A DNA stretch of 32,152 bases from an uncultured Clostridia bacterium (GTDB lineage: Bacteria > Bacillota > Clostridia > Christensenellales > Borkfalkiaceae), in NCBI GenBank assembly GCA_937915565.1, contig CALDMH010000100.1, positions 1-32,152 on the forward strand, read 5' to 3'. The notes beneath the pieces are model-generated. The model was not told the origin of the DNA, did no database searches, and was given only the letters and a program-made list of their open reading frames with translations. Shown one piece after another: positions 23,060 through 31,006 of this stretch (the first letter of the stretch is position 1; each line of letters starts with the position of its first letter). Position numbers and translations under genes: made by a program.

Positions 23060-23085
23060 ACATCGGCGAAACAATGTTATATAAT
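23057..23085 (+). promoter_or_regulatory. Sigma-A promoter of the microcompartment operon
   Basis: Consensus TTGACA (23057-23062), 17 bases, TATAAT (23080-23085); the start is expected near 23092 with a leader of about 70 bases. A perfect consensus under an operator suggests tight repression and strong induction. Confidence 0.85.
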
Positions 23086-23160
23086 AAGGGCGAAAAGGGG
23101 ATATGTGGAATGTTGTGACATTTCAAAAGAGGCGAAAGCCTTCGTTCCCGAAGAGGTAAA

Positions 23161-23538
23161 ATGGATTTAAAAGATATTGCGGCAAGCGGCGAAAAAATGA
23201 GAATAGTTCAGGAGCTCGTCCCCGGCAAACAAATCACGCTCGCGCACGTCATCGCTAATCCCGACCCTATTCTTTACAGGAAGCTCGGCCTTAATCCCAC
23301 GGTGGATTATTCCAAAAACGCGATAGGCATCGTGTGTATGACTCCTGCGGAATCGGCAATCGTAACGGCGGATATAGCGATAAAGGCGAGCGGCGCGGAG
23401 ATAGGCTTTGTGGATAGGTTCAGCGGAACGCTTATCTTGCTCGGAACGGTTTCCGAGGTTTCGGAATCTATAAGAGCAGTGCTTAACTACGCGGAAGAAA
23501 CGCTTAAATTCACCGTTTGCAAGCTCACTAAAACCTGA
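23161..23538 (+). CDS. EutS/PduU-type BMC shell protein
   Basis: 125 aa. The IVQELVPGKQITLAH start region and the GFVDRFSGTLILLG segment are typical of the circularly permuted BMC-H proteins EutS and PduU, which form hexamers with a small beta-barrel plug on the shell face. It has an AGAGG ribosome binding site and is the first gene of the operon. The stop shares one base with the next start, coupling it to the EutP/PduV gene, an arrangement common in eut and pdu operons. Confidence 0.93.
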   Translation: MDLKDIAASGEKMRIVQELVPGKQITLAHVIANPDPILYRKLGLNPTVDYSKNAIGIVCMTPAESAIVTADIAIKASGAEIGFVDRFSGTLILLGTVSEVSESIRAVLNYAEETLKFTVCKLTKT

Positions 23539-24044
23539 TGAAACGCAAAATAATGTTTATGGGGCGAAGCGGCGCGGGGAAAACGACGCTGACGCAAGCC
23601 CTTTACGGCGAGGACATCGAGTATCATAAAACGCAGTACGTCAATTATAGTCAATATATAATAGACCCTCCGGGGGAATATATAGAGGATAAACAATTCG
23701 GATTTGCGCTCGCGCTTTATTCTTACGAGGTGGACGTTATAGGTTTTATCCTTGCCGCCAACGAACCGTTTTCGCTTTATTCGCCGGCAAGCACGGCCAC
23801 GGCAACGCGTGAGGTTATCGGAATCGTAACGCAGATAAACGCCGAGGGCGCGGACCCTGCTCTTGCCAAAGAGTGGCTTGAAATCGCGGGGTGCGAAAAG
23901 GTGTTTTTCGTCGATTCGGTGACGAGAGAGGGTTTGGACAAGCTTATAGATTATCTCGGCTGGGACGAACCCGAAAAAACCGACGAGAAGAAAATTGCGG
24001 CAAAAAAGCAAAAAACGGCTAAAAAAGCAAAAAATAAAGAATAA
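23538..24044 (+). CDS. EutP/PduV-like GTPase-fold protein
   Basis: 168 aa. P-loop GRSGAGKTT at residues 9-17, a switch-like IDPPGEY in place of DTPGEY, and the AANEPFSLYSP segment match EutP/PduV. These small Ras-like or acetate-kinase-like proteins associate with microcompartments; PduV has been linked to their movement in the cell. The last 20 residues are a Lys/Ala-rich tail that may bind nucleic acid, shell or membrane; that is inference. Translationally coupled to the EutS-like gene. Confidence 0.9.
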   Translation: MKRKIMFMGRSGAGKTTLTQALYGEDIEYHKTQYVNYSQYIIDPPGEYIEDKQFGFALALYSYEVDVIGFILAANEPFSLYSPASTATATREVIGIVTQINAEGADPALAKEWLEIAGCEKVFFVDSVTREGLDKLIDYLGWDEPEKTDEKKIAAKKQKTAKKAKNKE

Positions 24045-24073
24045 CATACCAAAAAAACTTTAAGGAGATAAAA

Positions 24074-24892
24074 ATGATTAACGAATTTGAAATCAAAAAA
24101 CAGATTTGCGACATCGGCAAAAGAATCTACAACCAAGGAATGGTTGCCGCCAACGACGGTAATATTTCCGTAAAGCTCAACGACCACGAATTCCTTTGCA
24201 CCCCCACGGGCGTATCCAAAGGATTTATGACGCCCGAGTATATCTGTAAGGTTGACGAAAACGGAAAGGTTCTTCAAGCAAACGAAGGCTTCAAGCCCTC
24301 TTCCGAAATCAAGATGCATATGAGAGTTTACAAGGAAAGACCCGACGTTAAATCGGTAGTTCACGCTCACCCCATTTACGCAACGTCTTTCGCTATCGCA
24401 GGCATTCCGCTCACTCAGCCGATAATGCCCGAAGCGGTTATCGCTCTCGGTTGCGTTCCCATCGCCGAATACGGCACTCCCTCCACCGAGGAAATTCCGG
24501 ACGCCGTTTCCAAATATCTTCAATATTTCGACGCGGTTCTTCTTGCAAATCACGGCGCGCTCACTTATTCGGACAGCCTTCTCAACGCTTACCACAAAAT
24601 GGAATCGGTTGAGTTCTATGCGAAACTCCTCTTCAATTCCAGGCTTCTCGGCGGACCGAAGGAACTTTCCAAAGAGCAGGTTGCTCGTTTGTACGAAATT
24701 CGTCGTCAGTTCGGCCTTAAAGGAAAACATCCGGCTAACATCTGCCTTAACAACAAGAAAGGCGAGTTCAGCTGCCATAATTGCGAATCCTGCGGCGTAG
24801 ACGTAGGTTCTTCCTGCGGCTGCGGAAGCGATGAGGAAACTATCGCCGAAATAACCAGAAAAGTTATCGAGCAGCTCGGGCTTAAAAAATAA
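24074..24892 (+). CDS. Class II (fuculose/rhamnulose-1-phosphate type) aldolase with C-terminal encapsulation peptide
   Basis: 272 aa. Glu78 (in SSEIKMH) is the catalytic base position, His97 and His99 (HAHP) and His160 (NHG) bind zinc. The family cleaves L-fuculose- or L-rhamnulose-1-phosphate to dihydroxyacetone phosphate and lactaldehyde. The catalytic domain ends near residue 225. It is followed by a Cys-rich linker (Cys234, 237, 240, 248, 250) and an amphipathic helix (EETIAEITRKVIEQLGLKK) like BMC encapsulation peptides. The linker cysteines could bind zinc or an Fe-S cluster. Its place among shell and Pdu-type genes marks a fucose/rhamnose-type compartment. Ribosome binding site is AAGGAG. 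Confidence 0.92.
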   Translation: MINEFEIKKQICDIGKRIYNQGMVAANDGNISVKLNDHEFLCTPTGVSKGFMTPEYICKVDENGKVLQANEGFKPSSEIKMHMRVYKERPDVKSVVHAHPIYATSFAIAGIPLTQPIMPEAVIALGCVPIAEYGTPSTEEIPDAVSKYLQYFDAVLLANHGALTYSDSLLNAYHKMESVEFYAKLLFNSRLLGGPKELSKEQVARLYEIRRQFGLKGKHPANICLNNKKGEFSCHNCESCGVDVGSSCGCGSDEETIAEITRKVIEQLGLKK

Positions 24893-24903
24893 TTACGCCG
24901 GAA

Positions 24904-24946
24904 TCCGGACGGGAAGGCTTTTAAAAGGCCGCGAATCGCGTCCGGA
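24904..24946 (+). other. Intercistronic hairpin between aldolase and aldehyde dehydrogenase genes
   Basis: TCCGGACG (24904-24911) pairs perfectly with CGTCCGGA (24939-24946), and the loop contains the palindrome CTTTTAAAAG. It has no T run, so it may stabilise or process the transcript rather than end it. Confidence 0.5.
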
Positions 24947-24961
24947 ACGAGGAGATTTAAA

Positions 24962-26347
24962 ATGAATATAACCGATAACGAAGTTTCGGCAATCGTAAAG
25001 CAAGTCGTGGCAAAACTTCAACTTGCCGAGCCGAAAGCGTCGCTTGGAATTTTCGACGATATGAACGACGCCATAGCCGCCGCAAAGGAGGCGCAGGCAA
25101 TAGTTAAGAAAATGCCGCTCGACGCAAGGGAGAAAGTAATCTCCAACATAAGAAAAAAGACGATAGAAAACGCCGAAATTCTCGCTCGTATGGGCGTTGA
25201 AGAAACCGGAATGGGCAACGTGGGACATAAAATTATGAAACACAGGCTCACCGCGGAGATGACCCCGGGAACGGAGGACATCAAAACCACGGCGTGGTCG
25301 GGAGATAAAGGACTTACGCTTATCGAAATGGGCCCGTTCGGAGTAATCGGCGCGATAACGCCTTGCACCAACCCCAGCGAAACGATAATCTGCAACACAA
25401 TCGGAATGTTTGCCGCAGGCAACACCGTCGTGTTCAATCCTCACCCCGCGGCTATCAAAACTTCAAATTACGCGGTCAATATGATAAACGAGGCTTCCGT
25501 GGAAGCGGGCGGCCCTGCCAACATTTGTTGTTCGCTTCATCATCCCACGCTTGAAAGCAGCGGCGTGATGATGCACCACAAGGACGTTCAGCTTCTCGTG
25601 GCGACGGGCGGGCCGGGAGTAGTTACGGCGGTTCTTTCCTCGGGTAAGAGAGGAATAGGCGCAGGCGCAGGTAATCCTCCCGCTCTCGTGGACGAAACCG
25701 CGGACGTCAGAAAGGCGGCGGAAGACATAGTGAACGGTTGCACGTTCGATAACAACCTTCCCTGCATAGCGGAAAAAGAAATCGTTGCGGTGGATTCCGT
25801 TTGCGACGAACTTATGCGTTATATGGTGGAGGAACAGGGGTGCTATCTTGCTTCCAAGGAAGTTCAGGATAAACTCGTGGCCACCGTGCTTACGCCGAAA
25901 GGGCTTAACAGAAAATGCGTGGGAAGAAGCGCGAAGGCTCTTTTGAAGATGGTCGGCGTGGACGTCCCCGATAATATCAGGTGCATAACTTTTGAAGGCG
26001 AAAAAGAGCATCCGCTCATCGCAACCGAACTTATGATGCCCATTCTCGGCGTCGTAAGAGCGAAAGACTTCAAGGACGCCGTTGAAAAAGCCGTATGGCT
26101 CGAACACGGCAACAGGCACTCCGCTCACATTCATTCCAAAAACGTGGACCATATAACGGAGTATGCCAAAGCAATCGACACGGCGATTCTCGTTAAAAAC
26201 GGCCCGTCTTACGCGGCTCTCGGCTTCGGCGGAGAAGGTTACTGCACGTTCACGATTGCAAGCCGTACCGGCGAAGGGCTCACCGCGGCGCACACCTTCA
26301 CGAAATCGAGAAGATGCGTTATGGTCGAAAGCCTTTGCATAAGATAA
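24962..26347 (+). CDS. CoA-acylating aldehyde dehydrogenase, PduP-like
   Basis: 461 aa, typical PduP length. Oxidises propionaldehyde (or another short aldehyde) with CoA and NAD+ to acyl-CoA inside the compartment. The N-terminal helix NEVSAIVKQVVAKL is a classic encapsulation peptide, followed by a linker and the dehydrogenase domain from about residue 40. Catalytic Cys268 lies in FDNNLPCIAEKE; the Rossmann TPCTNPSET segment and GAGNPPALVDE are as in PduP/EutE. The AGGAG ribosome binding site follows the intercistronic hairpin. Confidence 0.95.
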   Translation: MNITDNEVSAIVKQVVAKLQLAEPKASLGIFDDMNDAIAAAKEAQAIVKKMPLDAREKVISNIRKKTIENAEILARMGVEETGMGNVGHKIMKHRLTAEMTPGTEDIKTTAWSGDKGLTLIEMGPFGVIGAITPCTNPSETIICNTIGMFAAGNTVVFNPHPAAIKTSNYAVNMINEASVEAGGPANICCSLHHPTLESSGVMMHHKDVQLLVATGGPGVVTAVLSSGKRGIGAGAGNPPALVDETADVRKAAEDIVNGCTFDNNLPCIAEKEIVAVDSVCDELMRYMVEEQGCYLASKEVQDKLVATVLTPKGLNRKCVGRSAKALLKMVGVDVPDNIRCITFEGEKEHPLIATELMMPILGVVRAKDFKDAVEKAVWLEHGNRHSAHIHSKNVDHITEYAKAIDTAILVKNGPSYAALGFGGEGYCTFTIASRTGEGLTAAHTFTKSRRCVMVESLCIR

Positions 26348-26397
26348 AAACTTTAAATTAAAGAGTCAACTCTCACGTTAAAGGAGCTATATATAAT

Positions 26398-27594
26398 ATG
26401 GATAACAGTAGTATCGAAGCAATCGTAAGACAAGTGCTTGCGGGAATGGGTTCAAACAAGGCTTCCGCTCCCAAGGCGGCAGGCCCTATCCCCGAAAAAG
26501 CAAGAGTCGCGATGCTCGTTGAAAAAGAGAGATTCGAGCTTAAAGAATATAAGATTCCCGAAATCGGCGACGACGATATTCTCGTTAAGGTTGAAGGTTG
26601 CGGCGTTTGCGGCACCGACGCTCACGAGTTCAAAAACGACCCGTTCGGTCTTATTCCCGTCGTGTTAGGTCACGAGGGAACGGGCGAAATCGTTAAAATG
26701 GGCAAAAACGTCGTTAAAGACAGCGCGGGCAAACCCCTCGCCGTCGGCGACAAAGTCGTAACCTGTATGATTTTTGCGGACGACCCCGAAATAACGATGT
26801 ACGACCTCAATAAGCAAAACGTAGGCAAGGCCGACGTTTACGGACTTATCAAACCCATCGGCGACGATTATTTCACCGGTTGGTTTGCGGATTATATCGT
26901 AATCAAAAAAGGTTCGACGGTGTTCAACGTTTCCGACCTCGACCTCGATTCGAGAGTTTTAATCGAGCCGTGCGCGGTTCTCGTTCACGCGGTTGAAAGA
27001 GCCAAAACGACGGGTATTCTTCGTTTCAATTCGAGAGTAGTGGTACAGGGCTGCGGACCTATCGGTCTTATCTGCATAGCCGTTTTGAGAACTATGGGCA
27101 TCGAAAACATCGTTGCCGTGGACGGAAACGAGCAAAGACTTGCGTTTGCAAAGCGTATGGGCGCGGATAAGTCGGTCGATTTCAGAAATTACAAGGGCGC
27201 GGAGGCTCTCGGCAAAGCCGTTTACGAAACGTTCGGCGGACATTACGCGGATTTCGCTTTCCAATGCACCGGCAACCCCGTCGCTCACGCGAACATTTAC
27301 AAAATGATAAGAAACGGCGGCGGACTTTGTGAACTCGGATTCTTCATCAACGGCGGCGACGCGACGATTAACCCGCACTTCGACCTTTGCGCAAAGGAAA
27401 TCACTTTGGTCGGAAGCTGGGTTTACACTTTGAGAGATTACGCCACGACGTTCGACTTTTTGAAGAGGGCGCAGGCGATAGGGCTTCCCATAAAGGAACT
27501 CATCACCCACAGATTCCCGCTCGAAGAGATAAACGAAGCGCTTAAAACGAACCTTTCTATGAAAGGACTTAAAATTGCCGTAATCAACAAGTAA
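26398..27594 (+). CDS. Zinc-dependent alcohol dehydrogenase with N-terminal encapsulation peptide
   Basis: 398 aa. An amphipathic N-terminal helix (SSIEAIVRQVLAGM) resembles the other cargo peptides and is followed by a flexible Ala/Pro linker to about residue 32. The MDR domain shows the catalytic zinc ligands Cys71 (GVCGTDAHEF) and His92-Glu93 (GHEGTGE), and the Rossmann motif GCGPIGLICIAV. The four-cysteine structural zinc lobe is not seen. It probably reduces lactaldehyde to 1,2-propanediol or propionaldehyde to propanol, recycling NADH inside the shell. It is unlike the iron-type PduQ; a zinc type is less usual for Pdu compartments. Confidence 0.9.
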   Translation: MDNSSIEAIVRQVLAGMGSNKASAPKAAGPIPEKARVAMLVEKERFELKEYKIPEIGDDDILVKVEGCGVCGTDAHEFKNDPFGLIPVVLGHEGTGEIVKMGKNVVKDSAGKPLAVGDKVVTCMIFADDPEITMYDLNKQNVGKADVYGLIKPIGDDYFTGWFADYIVIKKGSTVFNVSDLDLDSRVLIEPCAVLVHAVERAKTTGILRFNSRVVVQGCGPIGLICIAVLRTMGIENIVAVDGNEQRLAFAKRMGADKSVDFRNYKGAEALGKAVYETFGGHYADFAFQCTGNPVAHANIYKMIRNGGGLCELGFFINGGDATINPHFDLCAKEITLVGSWVYTLRDYATTFDFLKRAQAIGLPIKELITHRFPLEEINEALKTNLSMKGLKIAVINK

Positions 27595-27607
27595 GAGGAT
27601 AAAAGTT

Positions 27608-27922
27608 ATGTCGAAGGCAGTTGGTATATTAGAAGTTTACGGCCTTACAACGGCGTTCTGCGCGGCGGACGCGGCTTGCAAAGCAGCGGACGTAACGCTT
27701 GAAAATTTCGATAAAAACAAGCCGGCTAACGCAGATAAACTTCCCGTACCGCTTCTCGTAACGATAAAAATCAGAGGCGAAGTCGCGGCGGTTGAAGCCG
27801 GACTTAAAGCGGCGCGCGAAACCGCGGAAGCTATGACGGGAGTAGTCGCCGAATACGTTATTCCAAACCCCGCCGAGGATACGGAAAAAATGCTCAAACT
27901 CAGCGGAATGGACAAAAGATAA
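27608..27922 (+). CDS. BMC-H shell protein with an extended loop
   Basis: 104 aa, a single BMC domain. After the first beta-alpha unit (AVGILEVYGLTTAF) there is an insertion of about 10 residues (around DKNKPANADKLP) before the VTIKIRGEVAAVEAG strand, in the pore-loop area. The end is short (MLKLSGMDKR). It probably forms hexamers with a different pore from the KIGSG-type shells downstream. Ribosome binding site AGAGGA. Confidence 0.9.
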   Translation: MSKAVGILEVYGLTTAFCAADAACKAADVTLENFDKNKPANADKLPVPLLVTIKIRGEVAAVEAGLKAARETAEAMTGVVAEYVIPNPAEDTEKMLKLSGMDKR

Positions 27923-27959
27923 ATAAAAAATCAGTTAATAATATCGGAGGATAAATATT

Positions 27960-28241
27960 ATGTCAATGGAAGCATTGGGAATGGTTGAAACAAGAGGACT
28001 TACCGCGGCAATCGAAGCAGCGGATTCTATGGTTAAAGCTGCGCAGGTAACTTTAATCGGAACCGAGAAAATCGGTAGCGGACTCGTAACCGTTATGGTA
28101 AGAGGCGACGTAGGCGCGGTTAAGGCTGCCGTTGAAGCAGGCTCTGCAAACGCCGCTAAACTCGGCGAACTCGTTGCAACCCACGTAATCCCCAGACCTC
28201 ATCAGGACGTTGAAAAGATTTTGCCCGGTTTTAACAAATAA
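27960..28241 (+). CDS. PduA/EutM-type BMC-H shell protein 1
   Basis: 93 aa canonical hexamer subunit. It begins MSMEALGMVETRGL, has the pore motif KIGSG and ends HQDVEKILPGFNK. It is a close paralog of the genes at 28656 and 29481, differing at the N-terminus, AQVT and the last residues. Such major shell proteins tile the facets and pass polar metabolites through the pore. The CGGAGG ribosome binding site suggests high expression. Confidence 0.95.
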   Translation: MSMEALGMVETRGLTAAIEAADSMVKAAQVTLIGTEKIGSGLVTVMVRGDVGAVKAAVEAGSANAAKLGELVATHVIPRPHQDVEKILPGFNK

Positions 28242-28270
28242 TAGTTAAAAGAAGCTAAAAGGAAAACGTT

Positions 28271-28618
28271 ATGGGAAAGGCTCTTGGTTTTTTTGAAATA
28301 TCCGGCGTGGTCGCGGCAGTGGACGCTCTCGATATAATGTGTAAAACCGCAGACGTTGAGTTCGTAAGCTGGGAGAAAAAGCTCGGCGGAAGGCTCGTAA
28401 CCGTGATTATCCGCGGTAATGTTTCGGCGGTGAGAGAAGCGATAGAAACTGCGGCGCAAAACGGAATAAAAAAGCCCGTGAGTAAAGCCGTCATCGCAAA
28501 TCCGCACGAGGAAGTCGAAAGAATCGTTCAGAAAAGCGCGGACAGGCTTGCGAAGTCCAAGGGTTGGGCTTTGGAAAAAAACGATAAAGAAAGCGAAAGC
28601 TTTATAAAAGAAGTTTAA
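28271..28618 (+). CDS. BMC-H shell protein with C-terminal tail, copy 1
   Basis: 115 aa. A BMC domain (from ALGFFEISGVVAAV) with KLGGR at the pore position is followed by a basic helix (RIVQKSADRLAKSKGW) and a variable acidic tail ending ESFIKEV. The tail has no cysteines, so it is not the Fe-S type of PduT. Close paralog of the gene at 29007. The conserved last residues in an otherwise variable tail suggest a binding peptide for cargo or another shell protein. Confidence 0.92.
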   Translation: MGKALGFFEISGVVAAVDALDIMCKTADVEFVSWEKKLGGRLVTVIIRGNVSAVREAIETAAQNGIKKPVSKAVIANPHEEVERIVQKSADRLAKSKGWALEKNDKESESFIKEV

Positions 28619-28655
28619 AAAATAAAAAAACAAAAACAAAAGGAGAAACAATATT

Positions 28656-28937
28656 ATGGCACTCGAAGCATTAGGAATGGTTGAAACCAGAGGACTTACT
28701 GCGGCAATCGAAGCTGCGGATTCTATGGTTAAGGCGGCTAACGTCGTTTTAATCGGAACCGAGAAAATCGGTAGCGGACTCGTAACCGTTATGGTAAGAG
28801 GCGACGTAGGCGCGGTTAAGGCTGCAGTTGAAGCAGGCGCTGCAAATGCGTCCAAGCTCGGCGAGCTCGTTGCAACTCACGTAATTCCCAGACCTCATCA
28901 GGACGTTGAAAAGATTTTACCCGGTTTCAGCAAATAA
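28656..28937 (+). CDS. PduA/EutM-type BMC-H shell protein 2
   Basis: 93 aa with the KIGSG pore motif. Differs from shell protein 3 (29481) by very few residues and shares most of its nucleotide sequence, including the AAGGAGAAA ribosome binding site region, so the two are recent duplicates. It lies between the two tail-bearing paralogs. Confidence 0.95.
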   Translation: MALEALGMVETRGLTAAIEAADSMVKAANVVLIGTEKIGSGLVTVMVRGDVGAVKAAVEAGAANASKLGELVATHVIPRPHQDVEKILPGFSK

Positions 28938-29006
28938 TTTCCGATAAAAACAAATAAATCGGCAAAAATTATCTGATTCCGAAATAAATTAAAAGGTAAA
29001 GTCACT

Positions 29007-29354
29007 ATGGGAAAAGCTCTTGGTTTTTTTGAAATATCCGGCGTGGTCGCGGCTGTGAACGCTCTCGATATAATGTGTAAAACCGCAGACGTGGAGTTTG
29101 TCACCTGGGAGAAAAAGCTCGGCGGCAGGCTCGTCACGATCATAATTCGTGGAAACGTTTCGGCGGTGAGAGAAGCGATAGAAACGGCGGCGGCAAACGG
29201 AATAAAAAAGCCCGTGGGCAAAGCCGTCATCGCGAATCCGCACGAGGAGATTGAGAGAATCGTCAAAAAAAGCGCGGACAGGCTCGCTAAGTCCAAAGGT
29301 TGGGACTCGGCAGGCGGCGACTCGGACGGCGAAAGTTTTATAAAGGAAGTGTAA
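29007..29354 (+). CDS. BMC-H shell protein with C-terminal tail, copy 2
   Basis: 115 aa, same layout as the gene at 28271: BMC domain, KLGGR, basic helix, acidic Gly/Asp/Ser tail and identical final ESFIKEV. The BMC domains differ at only a handful of positions, while the tails (residues about 100-108) have diverged. The following 126 bases contain an AACACGC/GCGTGTT hairpin before the next gene. Confidence 0.92.
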   Translation: MGKALGFFEISGVVAAVNALDIMCKTADVEFVTWEKKLGGRLVTIIIRGNVSAVREAIETAAANGIKKPVGKAVIANPHEEIERIVKKSADRLAKSKGWDSAGGDSDGESFIKEV

Positions 29355-29480
29355 CGGAGTTTTAAGTAAAACACGCTCCGCTCACGAACATCCCTTTCGG
29401 GAAACGCGTGTTCCGAACCAGAAAATAACGTCGGAATGCGAAAAAAATAAAAAGAAAACAAACAAAAGGAGAAAAATATT

Positions 29481-29759
29481 ATGGCACTCGAAGCATTAGG
29501 AATGGTTGAGACCAGAGGACTTACGGCGGCAATCGAAGCTGCGGATTCTATGGTTAAGGCGGCTAACGTCGTTTTGATCGGAACCGAGAAAATCGGTAGC
29601 GGACTTGTAACCGTTATGGTAAGAGGCGACGTAGGCGCAGTTAAATCCGCTGTTGAAGCCGGCGCTGCAAACGCTTCCAGACTCGGCGAGCTCGTTGCAA
29701 CTCACGTAATTCCCAGACCTCATCAGGACGTTGAGAAAATTCTTCCCGTTTTGAAATAA
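29481..29759 (+). CDS. PduA/EutM-type BMC-H shell protein 3
   Basis: 92 aa with the KIGSG pore motif. It is near-identical to shell protein 2 except VKSAVEAG, ASRLG and the end, where ILPVLK replaces ILPGFSK. Third copy of the major hexamer gene in this operon; its position suggests that a unit of two genes was duplicated. Confidence 0.95.
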   Translation: MALEALGMVETRGLTAAIEAADSMVKAANVVLIGTEKIGSGLVTVMVRGDVGAVKSAVEAGAANASRLGELVATHVIPRPHQDVEKILPVLK

Positions 29760-30081
29760 TAAACGACTGAATTTTTGAGAAAATCGGATTTGTTCGCCGC
29801 TTGAAGTCGTTACATATCTTGGCTTTAAGCTGAATAACTTTAAGCCAAAAGGCTTTAAGCGGCGGAGCGAAGCCGCGCAAAAAAGATGGTTTTTTTGCGT
29901 AAAAACCTTCGGCGGACGTATTGACGGATTTAAAGAAGGTAAAATCGAATAAAAAGCGCGTATACCGCAAAATATTTCGGGAGAAATCGTCTCGTTTACG
30001 GAAAAATTGACGTAAACGGAAGAAATTTCTGTCCGTATATTTTAAGTGTACACAAAAATAAGTCGCAAAAAGGAATTACTT
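29760..30081 (+). other. 322-base non-coding gap before pduL with several hairpins
   Basis: No credible gene. It contains a perfect 11-bp hairpin TTGGCTTTAAG/CTTTAAGCCAA (29819-29848), a GCGGC/GCCGC hairpin after a second GGCTTTAAGC, and a CGTTTACG/CGTAAACG repeat near 29995-30020. No well-spaced promoter is seen, though TTGACG occurs twice. It may attenuate or stabilise the transcript between shell and pduL genes. Confidence 0.6.
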
Positions 30082-30726
30082 ATGAATAGTTGCGATATCG
30101 AGAAGATCACGAGGCTGGTTTTAGAGAGCCTTAAAAAAGACGACGGAGCTACGGGGTATATGGTACCCGTAGGCGTTTCCGCGAGACACATTCACTTAAC
30201 TCAGGCGGACGTCGAAACCCTTTTCGGAAAGGGATATCAACTTACCAAAAAGAAAGATCTTATGGGCGGACAGTTCGCTTCCAACGAGCTTGTAACCATC
30301 GTCGGTTTAAAGCTCCGCGCGATAGAGAACGTCAGAATTCTGGGACCCGTAAGAAAAGCGTCGCAGGTGGAAATTTCCGCAACGGACGCAGTTAAACTCG
30401 GAATCAAAGCTCCCGTGAGGGAGTCCGGAAATATAGCGGGATCCGCGCCGATAGCGGTTGTGGGTCCGTGCGGAGTGCTTTATCTTAAAGAGGGCTGTAT
30501 TATAGCCAAACGTCACATTCATATGTCTCCCGCCGACGCAGACCGCGCAGGCGTTAAGAACGGAGATATCGTTTCCGTTAAAGTGGACAACGAGAGAGCG
30601 ACGACCTTTAATAACGTACTCATAAGAGTAGACCCGTCGTTTACGCTTGAAATGCATATCGATACGGACGAAGCCAACGCGGCGGAGATTCGTACGGGTA
30701 TGAAAGCGGAAATAGTCAAGGGTTAA
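30082..30726 (+). CDS. pduL: Phosphate propanoyltransferase PduL
   Basis: 214 aa from ATG 30082, which has AAAAGGAA upstream; an earlier in-frame ATG at 30046 lacks one. Converts propionyl-CoA plus phosphate to propionyl-phosphate, regenerating CoA inside the shell. The N-terminal helix CDIEKITRLVLESLKK is an encapsulation peptide. Two PTAC halves carry metal-binding histidines: SARHIHLTQADVETLFG and KRHIHMSPADADRAG. The GGQFASNELVTIVG segment is typical. Unrelated in fold to the housekeeping Pta. Confidence 0.95.
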   Translation: MNSCDIEKITRLVLESLKKDDGATGYMVPVGVSARHIHLTQADVETLFGKGYQLTKKKDLMGGQFASNELVTIVGLKLRAIENVRILGPVRKASQVEISATDAVKLGIKAPVRESGNIAGSAPIAVVGPCGVLYLKEGCIIAKRHIHMSPADADRAGVKNGDIVSVKVDNERATTFNNVLIRVDPSFTLEMHIDTDEANAAEIRTGMKAEIVKG

Positions 30727-30741
30727 AGCGAGGACTATCTA

Positions 30742-31005
30742 ATGATTATCGGAAAAGTCGTCGGATCGGTTGTATCCACGAGAAAATGCGACAACCTTGT
30801 CGGAAGCAAGTTCATGATCGTCGAACCCATTCCGAGCCTTAAGGTTGATAACAGGATAGTAGCGATCGACAAAGTCGGCGCGGGTATCGGCGAGCTCGTT
30901 CTCGTCGCGCAAGGCAGTGCGGCAAGAATCGGCTGCGATATGGAAAAATCACCCGTGGACGCGGCTATCGTCGGTATTATTGACGAAGGACAAAACTTAG
31001 AGTAA
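30742..31005 (+). CDS. EutN/CcmL-type BMC-P vertex protein
   Basis: 87 aa. The start IIGKVVGSVVST, the central VAIDKVGAGIGELVLVAQGSAAR and the end DAAIVGIID are typical of BMC-P pentamers that cap the vertices of the shell. A weak GCGAGGA ribosome binding site precedes it. It is followed after one base by pduS. Confidence 0.95.
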   Translation: MIIGKVVGSVVSTRKCDNLVGSKFMIVEPIPSLKVDNRIVAIDKVGAGIGELVLVAQGSAARIGCDMEKSPVDAAIVGIIDEGQNLE

Positions 31006-31006
31006 T

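Larger units (their letters stand above)
27960..29759 (+). repeat. Tandem duplication of BMC shell gene pairs
   Basis: Order: hexamer gene, tailed gene, hexamer gene, tailed gene, hexamer gene. Copies share long identical stretches of DNA, including ribosome binding sites, which is consistent with recent duplication or gene conversion. Confidence 0.85.

Noticed and set aside
24904..24946. Terminator between aldolase and aldehyde dehydrogenase
   Set aside because: The stem has no T run and lies within an otherwise continuous operon, so processing or stability is more likely.
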